49,268 nucleotides of DNA, from assembly GCF_001468085.1 (NCBI RefSeq), contig NZ_LNZB01000038.1, positions 99,617 to 148,884 of the forward strand, read 5' to 3'. Made by a program: the position numbers and the translations under genes. The notes under the pieces are model-generated. The model saw only the letters and a program-made list of their open reading frames with translations. It ran no database searches and was not told where the DNA came from. Source of the DNA: Legionella waltersii. Lineage in GTDB: Bacteria > Pseudomonadota > Gammaproteobacteria > Legionellales > Legionellaceae. Below, piece by piece: positions 31,837 to 41,252 of the stretch. The first letter of the stretch is position 1; every line of letters begins with the position of its first letter.

Positions 31837-34603
31837 GGCTGTGGCTTCGTTTGTTTTCCAAGCGTGTGGCCACCAGTTCTGCCGCTTTAAGTACGCCATG
31901 TTCTTCCTCCAAAAGATGTCGGGTTGCTTTTTCTGATTTTTCATTCAGGAGTAACGCCAATAAGTAGCGCGGTGGAATGACTCTAAATAAACCCTGATAG
32001 CGGGAACCTAGTAAAACGGCTTCCGCATAGAGTCCTTTTTGCGAGTCAATATCTCGAATAAGTGCTTCTTGCTCCGGGGTTAATTGTTTGAATTTTTTTA
32101 CATCGGTCAGTTCTTTTTCATCAAGGCCTAATAAAATCCAGGTTTCAATCAGGGAGAGAATTTTCATGGCCTTTTCTGAGCTCATGTCCCCCACATTCTG
32201 AGTAATGGGAACCAGCCATAGTCCTAATTTTCTGGCTACTTTTGCGGCCAGTAGACAAGCTGACACAATCACATCAATTTGAAATTGCAGGTGGGCTTCA
32301 TCAATAAATAAAAAAGTGGGTCTGTTGTCGTTTTGGGTGGCCTCGGCCATAGCCAAGATCCGCGGTAGCAAGGACACCATCACCAAAGCCAATTTCCCTT
32401 TATCGTCTTTAATGGCTGAAATATCGATATGAAAAATATCAAAGTCCCCTAAGGGCTCAGTGGGTACGTTAAAAAAGCGCGACTTATTGCTGTTAATGAC
32501 ATAGCTGTTGAGTCGGTCATGCATCTCCAAAATACGGTCTTTTTTACGAGGAACCTCCTCAAGTGCAAGTCGTTTTGCAAAGGCTTCCAATACATGTTCG
32601 GTCAGCATCTGCGGCACTTCATTTTTAAATGAAGTCAGGATGGCATCACTTAACACTTCAATCAGCAGGGTTTCATCACTTAAGGAAAACAACTCTTCTT
32701 CTTTTTCGTTCGCTTCCGTTATCATGGTACGCAAGGCTAAAAGCAGTTCACTTAAATAGCTGCGTGATTCTTCATCACAATTTAAATCAGAGTCTTGCGC
32801 AATTACTGCCAGATTGGCTTGTAAATCCAGCATCTTTTGGGCAAGTTTTGCGGCTTTTTCTTCTGATAAATTCTCACTGATTTCAGGTATTGCCTTATAT
32901 GCTTCACAAAAAGGGTTTAAGGGAACTGCTTTGCTCTTTTGATTGCTGAGTAATAATTGTTTGGTGGATTTGCCCATCGTTTTGGCGTGAATGAGCATGC
33001 GATCAAAGGAGTTGCCCATTTCGAACAAAACAATACGCGCATTTTTAGTGGCCATTAAGGAGTTAATCATCCAGCCGGTTGCCACCGACTTTCCCGCACC
33101 AGAGTTGGCAAAAAGGGCCATATGGGAGTTTTGACTGATAAAGTCATGATGTAAGATATCAAATAAAACGGGCTCGCCTAAGCGATTAAAGAAGGTAAAG
33201 CAGGGAAGGTGCCTTGCCCCTTGATTGCGTCCATACACTGGGAGTAATGCCGCAAGCTCTGATGCAAACACCAGGCGGTCATAACACAAGTACTTCCGTG
33301 CAAAGGAGGGAACGAAACTAAAAGGCAGGCTGTTGAGGTAGCTGTTTAATGGATGTAAATCAAAGCTTGAATTAATAAGCGGCATTTTGGCATCAATAAA
33401 TAACGAGTGCAGTTCTTTTTCAATCTGCAACAAGGTTTTGTCATCACAGCCTCGGTAATACACCGCTTGATTCACCCAAAAAAGTCGATTGCCACAAGCC
33501 AGCTCATCACGGGCGGACTTAATGTCCTGACGCACTTCAGAAGGCTTAAGGCTTGTGCCAATAACGCCCTTTTCTATACGCATCAAGTGCGCATCCAGTG
33601 ATTCATCGCTCTCAAAGATCACCGATAGGGTATAAATAGAGCCTTCAGGTAAGCGGTCCAATAAGGCATAGCGATGCTTGGGGTTGGCCTGGGGTTTTTC
33701 TCGGGAAATCAAACCAATTTCCGGGGCTTCTTTTAGGCCGTCCACATAAAGCACTCGATGCTTGATGCCATCAAACATAAACCCCTGCTCATCGCTTGCC
33801 ACAGGACTAAAGAAGATGTTTTGAGGAAAGCAAAAGCTTGCTGGTTTCTTCTTTTGTGGATAAGGAAAGCGTTTTAATAGCGCTTCACTATCGCCTTTCG
33901 TCAGTAACGGGTTGGGGTTAAACCATTTGACCCACCAGCTGTAATACGCCCTACCGGTTAGGCGTTTTAAAGTAAGTCCTGGAGAGATGAGTTTGGCAGC
34001 AATTTGGGCGCATACTTCTTCGTGTTCACTTACAGCCGCATCCCTCGTTGTTTTGAGTCGCTGGTAGCGTCGATAAAACAACACCCGAATGCGCCTGCGT
34101 CGCCCACGAAAAGCCGCCCCGGTTTTGGGATCTAAAAACAAGCCTTCGGGCCGCGCCATTTTTTGAAATAAGTCCTGCAGACGTCTGAGATAATCTTGGG
34201 TGAATTGGGTATTTAAAAGCTCAGGTTCAATGGCGTTTTGAATGTGTTTTAGTACAGGCTCTAAGGAATACTCATCGCAGACGTACATTTGCATCACCCA
34301 AGGGTCGTCTTTGTGTAAAGGCACCACATTGGCAAAAGTGTCGCGGATTTTATTAAAGACGGCTTCCAGGTGTTCTGGGGATGTAGCTTCTGCAGGAATG
34401 TCGCCTAATTCAAAACCGCTTCCTACGCTTACTCCATCGTTGAGTAAAAAAAGATTTTTTTCATCACAAAAATCAACAAAGGCCAGGCGCTCTGCCAAAG
34501 AAGGACCTTCTTTGGCGTACCCCTTCTCTACAGTTTTTGTTTTTAGAGGGCTAAGACTCCCCTCCCCTAATAACCAATTGATGGCCTGATTCACACGATT
34601 CAT
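31808..34603 (-). CDS. traC: Conjugative transfer ATPase (VirB4/TraC, TIGR03744)
   Basis: 931 aa. Walker A ANSGAGKS at 499-506 and Walker B TFLFIDEAHLQ near 760 define a VirB4/TraC ATPase. GTGAAFRGRRRRIRVLFYRR-type basic patches and FFNRLGEPVLFDILHHDF before Walker A are typical of TIGR03744. It powers pilus assembly and substrate transfer at the inner membrane. Full length, no lesion. It lies 14 bases downstream of the lipoprotein gene. Confidence 0.95.
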   Translation of the reverse strand: MNRVNQAINWLLGEGSLSPLKTKTVEKGYAKEGPSLAERLAFVDFCDEKNLFLLNDGVSVGSGFELGDIPAEATSPEHLEAVFNKIRDTFANVVPLHKDDPWVMQMYVCDEYSLEPVLKHIQNAIEPELLNTQFTQDYLRRLQDLFQKMARPEGLFLDPKTGAAFRGRRRRIRVLFYRRYQRLKTTRDAAVSEHEEVCAQIAAKLISPGLTLKRLTGRAYYSWWVKWFNPNPLLTKGDSEALLKRFPYPQKKKPASFCFPQNIFFSPVASDEQGFMFDGIKHRVLYVDGLKEAPEIGLISREKPQANPKHRYALLDRLPEGSIYTLSVIFESDESLDAHLMRIEKGVIGTSLKPSEVRQDIKSARDELACGNRLFWVNQAVYYRGCDDKTLLQIEKELHSLFIDAKMPLINSSFDLHPLNSYLNSLPFSFVPSFARKYLCYDRLVFASELAALLPVYGRNQGARHLPCFTFFNRLGEPVLFDILHHDFISQNSHMALFANSGAGKSVATGWMINSLMATKNARIVLFEMGNSFDRMLIHAKTMGKSTKQLLLSNQKSKAVPLNPFCEAYKAIPEISENLSEEKAAKLAQKMLDLQANLAVIAQDSDLNCDEESRSYLSELLLALRTMITEANEKEEELFSLSDETLLIEVLSDAILTSFKNEVPQMLTEHVLEAFAKRLALEEVPRKKDRILEMHDRLNSYVINSNKSRFFNVPTEPLGDFDIFHIDISAIKDDKGKLALVMVSLLPRILAMAEATQNDNRPTFLFIDEAHLQFQIDVIVSACLLAAKVARKLGLWLVPITQNVGDMSSEKAMKILSLIETWILLGLDEKELTDVKKFKQLTPEQEALIRDIDSQKGLYAEAVLLGSRYQGLFRVIPPRYLLALLLNEKSEKATRHLLEEEHGVLKAAELVATRLENKRSHSLEEHCFYDD

Positions 34604-34617
34604 TCCTTACCCCTTAA

Positions 34618-35019
34618 TTAATAGCGCTCACTGGCCAGCGCAAACTGATTTTGCTTATAGAGAAAAAATTCGGTGGTGAACCCTGGTTTTACTAACTGCT
34701 CATCGCCAATGAGGGCAACGTGCGGGTAGATGTAAATAGGGATAGCCGGATTATCCAAAGCTTTAAATAAAGCTTTGGTTTCATTAGCCGCGGTTCGTGT
34801 TTCACCCTGGTAGTTCACCGCCATTTGGCCATTCGCGGTGCGTTTATAACGCGGTGCAGTCCAGGAAGGAGCGGAAGTCGCCACACTTTGGTTGTAAATC
34901 TGGCTCACAGTAAGTCCCTCCTCTGGAATGGTTCCTGAGGCGACTGATTTGGCACAAGAGCTCAGCAACAGCAAACTACTTGAGACTAAAATCATGCGTA
35001 TAGTGTTGTAAGTGACCAT
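34618..35019 (-). CDS. Conjugation lipoprotein TIGR03751 (VirB7/TraV-like position)
   Basis: 133 aa. ATG 35019 follows GGAGGG. Lipobox LLLLSSCAKS (lipidated Cys near 22). EGLTVSQIYNQSV and IPIYIYPHVALIGDEQLVKP are typical of TIGR03751. Outer-membrane lipoprotein expected to stabilise the core complex with the VirB9- and VirB10-like partners encoded just upstream. It overlaps the TraB-like gene by 44 bases. Confidence 0.87.
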   Translation of the reverse strand: MVTYNTIRMILVSSSLLLLSSCAKSVASGTIPEEGLTVSQIYNQSVATSAPSWTAPRYKRTANGQMAVNYQGETRTAANETKALFKALDNPAIPIYIYPHVALIGDEQLVKPGFTTEFFLYKQNQFALASERY

Positions 35020-36373
35020 AATCTAATACCCTCCCTTTGGGTTCTTTGTCGAGTTGAATGGTTTGAGTGAAATGAAGAGACATCCGGTTAGGACGATAAT
35101 GCGTTTGATTCCCCATCCGATACGGGACACTGGCAGGTACAAACACCATGTCAAAACTGCCTTGAATGCGCTTTTCAAGCCAATCAGCAGCTTTAACAGA
35201 GCCTTGCGCCAGAGCACCACCGGCAGCATAGGGGGCAAAAGAGCCAGTAGGTGCAGCAGTTGCGCCGTTGGGTCCTGCAAAATAAGTCATTTGCCATTGG
35301 GATAAAGCATTGCCAGCCCCTTCCATACCACCCGCAGCCAGCATGGCGGTAAGGACTCTTGGGGCGTTGGTGTAGTATTTACCGTGAATGCAGGGATTAC
35401 CGTAAGCAGTAGTTAAATAGCCAAGACTTTCGTTATTGACTAAATCAACCGAGTTGGTCATCTGCTCTTTACCAACCACCACAAAATGACCGTCTTGAAA
35501 AGTGAAGAGCACGGAGGTGACATAAGCTCTGGCGCAGGAAATATTATCTAAAAAGGAGCCCACGCCGATTGCGTAGCCACTGACTTTCATCCCTGAAATA
35601 TCAGGAGGAAGGGCTACGCCATTAGAGGCCATTAAATCCCCGCGGCTGATGATGGCGCTGAAGGGGAATAACGGTTGCATCAGCTTGCCGTCAATGGGCA
35701 CTTCACCGATTAATGCGGATAACAAGGTCGTATTGCCTAGGTCACTTCCTGCAGGAATGGTGTAATAAGGAATGCTTTGTTTTTTATCATCCTGATTGGG
35801 GATTTTCTTCTTAACTTTGCGAGTCAGTGTTTTTTGAATGCGCTTTCTTCTTTCATTGAACTTATTCCAATAGCGCACCTCCTGTTCACTTAAAGGACGT
35901 TTCATGAGCTGTGCATCAATGTCAGTGACGCCACCCATTGCATGAGGCGCTTCATTTTGAGCGAGTTGCCCTACGGGGTAGCCCGCAGCATTGTCCGCAG
36001 ACGTTCGTGATTCTTTTAATTGGACCAGCTCCTTTTTCAGCTCTTCTATTGTTTGAGCTACTTCAGGGGGAAGCTCTTGGCGAACCACCACCCCACCTTC
36101 TTCTTTAGATGCAATGAGCGCTGCATTGCGTTCACTTAGTGTTTTATTTTGTACTTCGATGGCGTGCATCTTTTGTTCGGTCTGTACCAAGCGCGCTGAG
36201 ACATCACGAATATTGTCATTAAACTGACTGGCGATGGCTTCATTGATGTTATTAGGATTGGTTTTGTTCTCCGGTGTAACGGACTCCCCACTGTTCCCGG
36301 AGTTGGTTAAAACCAAAGCCACCACACCAACCACAACCCCTGTTAATACTTTAAGGCCTAAGTTCTTTTTCAT
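34976..36373 (-). CDS. traB: TraB/VirB10-like protein (TIGR03752)
   Basis: 465 aa. One N-terminal membrane helix (GLKVLTGVVVGVVALVLTN), a long coiled coil (residues about 45-120, SARLVQTEQKMHAIEVQNKT), then the beta-rich C-terminal domain with TIPAGSDLGNTTLLSALIGE and MAAGGMEGAGNA-like stretches. It spans inner to outer membrane as the VirB10 analogue. The start overlaps the TraK-like gene by four bases. Confidence 0.92.
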   Translation of the reverse strand: MKKNLGLKVLTGVVVGVVALVLTNSGNSGESVTPENKTNPNNINEAIASQFNDNIRDVSARLVQTEQKMHAIEVQNKTLSERNAALIASKEEGGVVVRQELPPEVAQTIEELKKELVQLKESRTSADNAAGYPVGQLAQNEAPHAMGGVTDIDAQLMKRPLSEQEVRYWNKFNERRKRIQKTLTRKVKKKIPNQDDKKQSIPYYTIPAGSDLGNTTLLSALIGEVPIDGKLMQPLFPFSAIISRGDLMASNGVALPPDISGMKVSGYAIGVGSFLDNISCARAYVTSVLFTFQDGHFVVVGKEQMTNSVDLVNNESLGYLTTAYGNPCIHGKYYTNAPRVLTAMLAAGGMEGAGNALSQWQMTYFAGPNGATAAPTGSFAPYAAGGALAQGSVKAADWLEKRIQGSFDMVFVPASVPYRMGNQTHYRPNRMSLHFTQTIQLDKEPKGRVLDYGHLQHYTHDFSLK

Positions 36374-37173
36374 CGGACAAACTCCTGAGTCTGAGATAAA
36401 GCCTCGCCAAAGGGTCGGTCAGACACCACAAAAACAGTGGTGGTGTCGGCAGCGCCACGAGGCTCTAGAGTATTGGTTGGGAAAAAGGTTGCTGTTTGCC
36501 AGTTGCCTATTAAATGATGCGGATCGAGTACCACTCTTTTTTTTAGCTCGTTTTTTAATTCAATGGCTGTCACATACAAGTCCCCACCCTGCCAGGAAAT
36601 CAGGGGTCTTGCTAAAATACTGGCCCCATAAACCAGGGTGATGTTTTTATGGGTGCGCATCGCCGTGCGCGCCACCCCGGGAGGGGTTACTAACAAACGC
36701 TCTGGAGCATACAGCGATTGAATGGCAAACCGGGTTAATAACACCGGATTTACTTCAGGCGTTTTGCTGATTTTTGACGGCTCCTCGTCCGGCTCTGGGG
36801 CGGTAGAGTCCTCGCCATCTGATGCCATTAGGACTTCAATGGGTGCTGCATCCGTGGCCTCCTTGTTTGCCGAAAGACTTAACACAATGGGCTCGCCCTC
36901 AGGCATTAATTGCACGACCAATCGTTTATTGGTAAAGGGCTCTTTGGCATTCAAGTACAATGCGTCTTGGATTTTCATCAGGCCTATGTCTTTGTCGAGC
37001 TCAGAATCCACAATGCTGATGGCCAAGGGAAATCTAATGAGGCGCTCCTGGTTCAATGGCAGCGTGATATGGATTGGCGTTTTATCCCACACTACATGTT
37101 GCGTGGGTTGAATCTCGGCGTGCACCGTGCTGATACACAGCATCATTAAGAGTATCCATCGTTTAAAGTTCAT
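36370..37173 (-). CDS. TraK/VirB9-like protein (TIGR03749)
   Basis: 267 aa; the second ATG (37173) has CAGGAG at the right distance, while ATG 37179 abuts it. Signal peptide WILLMMLCISTVHA. HITLPLNQERLIRFPLAISI and LYVTAIELKNELKKRVVLDP are typical TIGR03749 (TraK-like) blocks, with an acidic linker in between. It forms the outer-membrane core with the lipoprotein and TraB-like partners. Overlaps the upstream gene by 11 bases. Confidence 0.9.
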   Translation of the reverse strand: MNFKRWILLMMLCISTVHAEIQPTQHVVWDKTPIHITLPLNQERLIRFPLAISIVDSELDKDIGLMKIQDALYLNAKEPFTNKRLVVQLMPEGEPIVLSLSANKEATDAAPIEVLMASDGEDSTAPEPDEEPSKISKTPEVNPVLLTRFAIQSLYAPERLLVTPPGVARTAMRTHKNITLVYGASILARPLISWQGGDLYVTAIELKNELKKRVVLDPHHLIGNWQTATFFPTNTLEPRGAADTTTVFVVSDRPFGEALSQTQEFVR

Positions 37174-37822
37174 GTTCATCTCCTGTACGTTCCTGGCTTA
37201 GTAAGTCTTTGACTAAGCGTTCGGGCTTGGTGTATCCATCAAGAGCCAATTGAAAGGGGTTGAGTAATTTGGATAGGCTCACCTTGACTACTCGCAGGTG
37301 GTAATCCACTACTTTGTCTGCAATCACCATGGGGCTTTTGTCGTTTAGCCTCTGGGTAATGCGCAAGACCACATGCACCTCCCAGGTGTTGTTGCTTAGT
37401 CGTTTTACATCTCCTGGCTCTAAAAAACGATAAAGGCTTGCCACCTGTGCTCGATTAAAGAGTTGTGCCTGTTGGTAGGCGTTAAACGTCTGCGTCACAA
37501 GCTCTTGATGGCGAGGAGTGAAATAGTAATGAAAGCCCTTCAGGTTGGTTGCAAATTCCTCTTTCCCCATTTGAGACCAGGAATTTAGGGGCGGGACTAA
37601 TGAGGTGACAAACCCATGCACGTATTCATCAGGCACCTCCCCGGCTTTCATTAATCCCCCATTAGCCACCATGTTGGGCGCCAGCCAAAACTCCAGTTTC
37701 TTAGGGGCTGTGCTCAAGGCGCCAATGAGTCCTGCAACCAAAAGCACTAAAATAATAATAAAAGTGAACAGCACGCGATTCACTTGATTGAGTGCATCAA
37801 TTTTGTTCCAGTAATTAAACAC
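37163..37822 (-). CDS. TraE/VirB8-like protein (TIGR03746)
   Basis: 219 aa, GTG 37822 with AGGAG six bases upstream. Single N-terminal membrane helix (VLFTFIIILVLLVAGLIGAL), then a periplasmic domain with SQMGKEEFATNLKGFHYYFT and NTWEVHVVLRITQRL, as in the TraE/VirB8-like TIGR03746 family. Inner-membrane nucleation component. Confidence 0.9.
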   Translation of the reverse strand: MFNYWNKIDALNQVNRVLFTFIIILVLLVAGLIGALSTAPKKLEFWLAPNMVANGGLMKAGEVPDEYVHGFVTSLVPPLNSWSQMGKEEFATNLKGFHYYFTPRHQELVTQTFNAYQQAQLFNRAQVASLYRFLEPGDVKRLSNNTWEVHVVLRITQRLNDKSPMVIADKVVDYHLRVVKVSLSKLLNPFQLALDGYTKPERLVKDLLSQERTGDEHEL

Positions 37823-38177
37823 GACGGGCTCCTAATCGTTTTGAGGTATGCCAAAGACCGCGATGGGCTAGATAAGGTGGTCGCACCAAGCCCCATCTGG
37901 CCAGTTTTATTCTTATTTTTTTCATTAAATATCCGTGTGGTTTGCCCGCCTTTAATCTCGAAATCGGTTTAGGCATGAGGCTTACCCCGACAATGAAGCC
38001 GAGCACTAAACCCAAACAAGCAAACGCTCCTGGAAAACCGAAAAAAACGCCAATGAAGGTGAGCATCAGAGTCATAACTCCGGTGGTAATGGCCACAAGA
38101 ACCATCAGTTCACGCAAAGTCAGCCCCTTAAATGCTGGAAAATCATGGGATAAATGACGGCTTGATGGGGTAGTCAT
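37815..38177 (-). CDS. Conjugation membrane protein TIGR03750 (TraL-like)
   Basis: 120 aa. Two membrane helices (LTLRELMVLVAITTGVMTLM and GAFACLGLVLGFIVGVSLMP) and a basic cytoplasmic tail (RLKAGKPHGYLMKKIRIKLA). Matches TIGR03750, the counterpart of TraL/VirB3. Overlaps the next gene by eight bases. Confidence 0.88.
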   Translation of the reverse strand: MTTPSSRHLSHDFPAFKGLTLRELMVLVAITTGVMTLMLTFIGVFFGFPGAFACLGLVLGFIVGVSLMPKPISRLKAGKPHGYLMKKIRIKLARWGLVRPPYLAHRGLWHTSKRLGARRV

Positions 38178-38186
38178 GTTGTATCC

Positions 38187-38579
38187 TTAGAGTTTAAATT
38201 TATCGATGACGGTGTACCCTAAATAGCCCGTTGCAATACTGATGGTCAGATAGACAATCCCCATCACTGCAAAATTAGCAAATACTGCAAGCGAGCCGCC
38301 TTCATGTTTTTTAGCTTCCTCAATGCCATGCGAGATCGTGGATATAAATTTGGTGAACATCACCACCGAGACGATGAATAACAAAATCATCAATCCCTGT
38401 CTCACCACATTAGATAAGACGGTCATGGCGCTCTTATTGCCCTGAGTCATGTCATCAGATGCCGCAACCTTAGGAAACCAACCACTATCAGCCCATAGGG
38501 CTGGTGCGTAGCTTAAATTGACCAGGGCGAGGCTGGCACTTAGTGCCCAGCGATTTATTGTTCTTGATAGGTGCATCAT
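38187..38579 (-). CDS. Conjugation protein TIGR03745 (pilin-like position)
   Basis: 130 aa. Long signal peptide (RWALSASLALVNLSYAPALWA) and two hydrophobic segments (GLMILLFIVSVVMFTKFIST and VFANFAVMGIVYLTISIATG) separated by a short charged loop, the layout of VirB2-type pilins and of TIGR03745. Confidence 0.87.
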   Translation of the reverse strand: MMHLSRTINRWALSASLALVNLSYAPALWADSGWFPKVAASDDMTQGNKSAMTVLSNVVRQGLMILLFIVSVVMFTKFISTISHGIEEAKKHEGGSLAVFANFAVMGIVYLTISIATGYLGYTVIDKFKL

Positions 38580-38581
38580 GT

Positions 38582-38839
38582 CTAACTTCCTTTTGTTGTT
38601 AATAAACCGATAAATAAGGTGAGGCCTATGAGCAAACGTACGGTTCTTGAGCCTAGAGCCACCATGAATACTTCTGAAGCTTTCGCCTCCTCACTCATAA
38701 AATGCACAATCGACCAAAGAATGGCTAAAATCACGAACATTAACGCCACGAAGCGAATCAGCCCGCTATAAGTTAAGGCCTGTTGCCCTCCTGCTTCGTT
38801 AAATGCTTTGGCAAAGTCACCCGCAAGTTGTTCTCTCAT
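38582..38839 (-). CDS. Conjugation membrane protein TIGR03758
   Basis: 85 aa with two membrane helices (LIRFVALMFVILAILWSIVH and RTVRLLIGLTLFIGLL). GGQQALTYSGL and the size match TIGR03758. GGGGAA precedes the ATG. Small inner-membrane component of unknown detail, always next to the TIGR03745 gene. Confidence 0.87.
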   Translation of the reverse strand: MREQLAGDFAKAFNEAGGQQALTYSGLIRFVALMFVILAILWSIVHFMSEEAKASEVFMVALGSRTVRLLIGLTLFIGLLTTKGS

Positions 38840-38841
38840 CG

Positions 38842-39168
38842 CTAGTTCCCCACAAAATCAAATGCGAGTGGCTTAACGGTTTTAGGCTCAATGGCAGGCT
38901 TATTGATGTAGTCAATCAAAGCATTGCGAATGGCCACTAAATCCTCGCGAACCCCTGGATGGGTCTTTTTATCACTGCCTTCAAAGGCATTTATATGTAA
39001 TTGAATGCGGGAATTAGGCTCAATTTCTTCTTCTGCCTCGGCTAATAAGGGCAGCGTGGCGTTAATTTGATTAATCACCCGCACTAAGGTTTTATTAAGC
39101 TCCGCCTGATTGCTGAAACTCACAGCACTTAAGAGCATTAATCCCAATCCAAACAGTGTTTTTTTCAT
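38842..39168 (-). CDS. RAQPRD-family conjugation protein
   Basis: 108 aa; ATG 39168 has AAGGAG five bases upstream. Signal peptide (TLFGLGLMLLSAVSFS), then helical periplasmic protein with RIQLHINAFEGSDKK and EDLVAIRNALIDYINKPAIE, the pattern of RAQPRD proteins (TIGR01690). The name-giving motif itself is not strictly conserved here. Confidence 0.8.
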   Translation of the reverse strand: MKKTLFGLGLMLLSAVSFSNQAELNKTLVRVINQINATLPLLAEAEEEIEPNSRIQLHINAFEGSDKKTHPGVREDLVAIRNALIDYINKPAIEPKTVKPLAFDFVGN

Positions 39169-39177
39169 CACATCTCC

Positions 39178-39924
39178 TTATAAATATTTTTTAAATCGAC
39201 TGGAGGTCACGCTCACCAATACAGCGAGCAACACGCTTAAACTCACAAAAACTGGCGTTGGTGATAAGGCATGCGGGATGGCAAGCCATAGAACCAAGAC
39301 CCAAAACAAGGCGCGTCGCGCCAAAGGAATGGATTTATGAAAGACATAGGTTGATTCGCGTCCTAGCGATGCGGTACGAATGGCTCGTTGATTTAATCCG
39401 TCCACAAGTCCTGCGCTAATGGCCAATAAAAACAGCGGAATGGATGCAACTAAAATGGCACCTTTAACCAGTAATAAATGGCCCGTTATTCTTAATAAAA
39501 GCCGAGTTTGTTGTGCCTTTAACCAAAACTCATTGAAGGTTTGTGTTAATTCCGGTGCTATGGACATTGAGTCTGGATGAATCACCGCATCCATTTGCTC
39601 TTGTGCCATTTGAGCAAGCCTACCCCCTACATCTTGTGCTTTGATCAAAGTGCTCGCCGAATGAGTGCGAAGGTCTGGGGTAACCCTTTGGCTTAACCAG
39701 GTAGTGAATGAGGCGTCGCTAAATTCACTAACAACCACTGCTTGTTTTAGGGACAGCGCTTTAATGGCGTTAGCAGTTGATTCAAAGCCTACATGAACCC
39801 AAGACCATAATGCCCAGGCCATTAAAACCATCCATCCAAGAAAGGCGACACACACCCAGCTCACCACTGCTCGTTTAAGCCAGGATGATTTTTTAACAGG
39901 TCTTTGTTTGCTTGCTACTGCCAT
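39178..39924 (-). CDS. Conjugation membrane protein TIGR03747 (DUF4400)
   Basis: 248 aa. N-terminal helix (WVCVAFLGWMVLMAWALWSW), a central periplasmic region and a C-terminal pair of helices after GLVDGLNQRAIRTASLGRES and VFHKSIPLARRALFWVLVLW. These are signatures of DUF4400/TIGR03747. Overlaps the next upstream gene by ten bases. Confidence 0.88.
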   Translation of the reverse strand: MAVASKQRPVKKSSWLKRAVVSWVCVAFLGWMVLMAWALWSWVHVGFESTANAIKALSLKQAVVVSEFSDASFTTWLSQRVTPDLRTHSASTLIKAQDVGGRLAQMAQEQMDAVIHPDSMSIAPELTQTFNEFWLKAQQTRLLLRITGHLLLVKGAILVASIPLFLLAISAGLVDGLNQRAIRTASLGRESTYVFHKSIPLARRALFWVLVLWLAIPHALSPTPVFVSLSVLLAVLVSVTSSRFKKYL

Positions 39925-40391
39925 ACAACCCCCGAATCATAGGCAAAGGGGTAGTGATGCACCTCCAGCAAAGAAGCTAATTCATCGACATCCACTGCCT
40001 GTAGGGGTAGGCCTGCCAATTGCGTTAACTCATGCAGCGCGTGCGATGTGGCCACATTAGTAACAAGTCCCAATGCCCTGCTCTTTTGTAATTGCAAGGC
40101 ATGTGCTTTTAACCAGGCGCGGGAACGTGCATCATCGCCTACTACAAAAAGAGCGTGTGACAAGCGGCTGTTTTTAATGGTATGTGTGTTCACGGTTCCG
40201 GGATTTATACGGCTGGTTACTGGTAATGGAAATTCTTCTGATTCAGTTTGTGCTCCTTCTTGTTTTGAGGGAACCTGACCTGCCTCTAAATAGGGAGTTG
40301 CATCAATAACGGGTGCTTCAATGGCTATCACTTTCAGCGCATAACAGGCTGCAATGAGACTCCAGGAGATGAAAAAAAACAGGGTTCGCAT
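39915..40391 (-). CDS. ICE protein TIGR03765
   Basis: 158 aa; ATG 40391 follows GGAG and opens a signal peptide (TLFFFISWSLIAACYA). FPLPVTSRINPGTVNTHTIK, LFVVGDDARSRAWLKAHALQ and ALGLVTNVATSHALHEL match TIGR03765 closely. Conserved member of type-G clusters, function unknown, probably periplasmic. Confidence 0.87.
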   Translation of the reverse strand: MRTLFFFISWSLIAACYALKVIAIEAPVIDATPYLEAGQVPSKQEGAQTESEEFPLPVTSRINPGTVNTHTIKNSRLSHALFVVGDDARSRAWLKAHALQLQKSRALGLVTNVATSHALHELTQLAGLPLQAVDVDELASLLEVHHYPFAYDSGVVWQ

Positions 40392-40392
40392 G

Positions 40393-41238
40393 TTAAAACA
40401 CTCCCAAATCAACAACGCTTGAAGCGCCGCCTCTGGCCAACAGCAATAAAGGCGTGGTTTTTTTAGGAGCGTTCAGTGCGTCAAAACTTAATTCACCGTG
40501 ATTTAGGGTAATGGTTCCATTACTTACTAATTCCCGTGGAATTTGATTAAGGTTTGCCCACACCTGAACCGCACGGTCATCCATCCCCATGAGCATCAAA
40601 TGCAATCGTGTATTAGGACTTGCATTAATTGCTTCCATTAAGGTTAAAAGGACTGTTTTGATTGCGTCATCTGTTTTGATGAATAGAAATAAAGTATCGC
40701 CTTCATTAAGACGTATCGGTTTATAGGCAACTGGCGAATAAGGGGATGCATCAAACTCACCCACAACAGGTACATTGGCAAATAATTGATTGTAGGCTTT
40801 GTAAAACGCGTTATTCCATGCGATGTTTTTGGATACCTTTTGGGCTTCATGGCGCGCTGAAAGTAAGGCAAAATGGGCGCGCTCCGCCTCACTTTTTGCA
40901 TTAATACCCAAGACATCCACAGGGGTTTGCCTTAATCCTTTATAATAAACCGCACTGCGATTTTGCATTAAAAACACGTAGCGTTTTTCTTCCTCTTCAG
41001 TTAATCCCCAAACTCTTGCTTCATGGAGCTGCATTGGGGTGAGTTTTAAGGTGTTCATGTCTTGCTCTGCCGTGATGTCGTCTTCATTCACTGAAAGACC
41101 CGTTTTGGCCAGCGTTTTATCGGTTAAGGCCAAGGTTTTGGAATTGTTGTGATGCATCGCGATCCCTGGAATGGTTAAATCAGCATGTGCATGTGCACTT
41201 AAGATCATGAGGCTAAACATCAGTGATTTTTTAGACAT
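40393..41238 (-). CDS. ICE protein TIGR03759
   Basis: 281 aa, GGGGTGAG before ATG 41238, signal peptide at the N-terminus. WGLTEEEEKRYVFLMQNRSA and AERAHFALLSARHEAQKVSK are diagnostic of TIGR03759. Exported; function within the mating apparatus is not known. It ends one base before the next start. Confidence 0.87.
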   Translation of the reverse strand: MSKKSLMFSLMILSAHAHADLTIPGIAMHHNNSKTLALTDKTLAKTGLSVNEDDITAEQDMNTLKLTPMQLHEARVWGLTEEEEKRYVFLMQNRSAVYYKGLRQTPVDVLGINAKSEAERAHFALLSARHEAQKVSKNIAWNNAFYKAYNQLFANVPVVGEFDASPYSPVAYKPIRLNEGDTLFLFIKTDDAIKTVLLTLMEAINASPNTRLHLMLMGMDDRAVQVWANLNQIPRELVSNGTITLNHGELSFDALNAPKKTTPLLLLARGGASSVVDLGVF

Positions 41239-41252
41239 GGCTCACCCCTTCC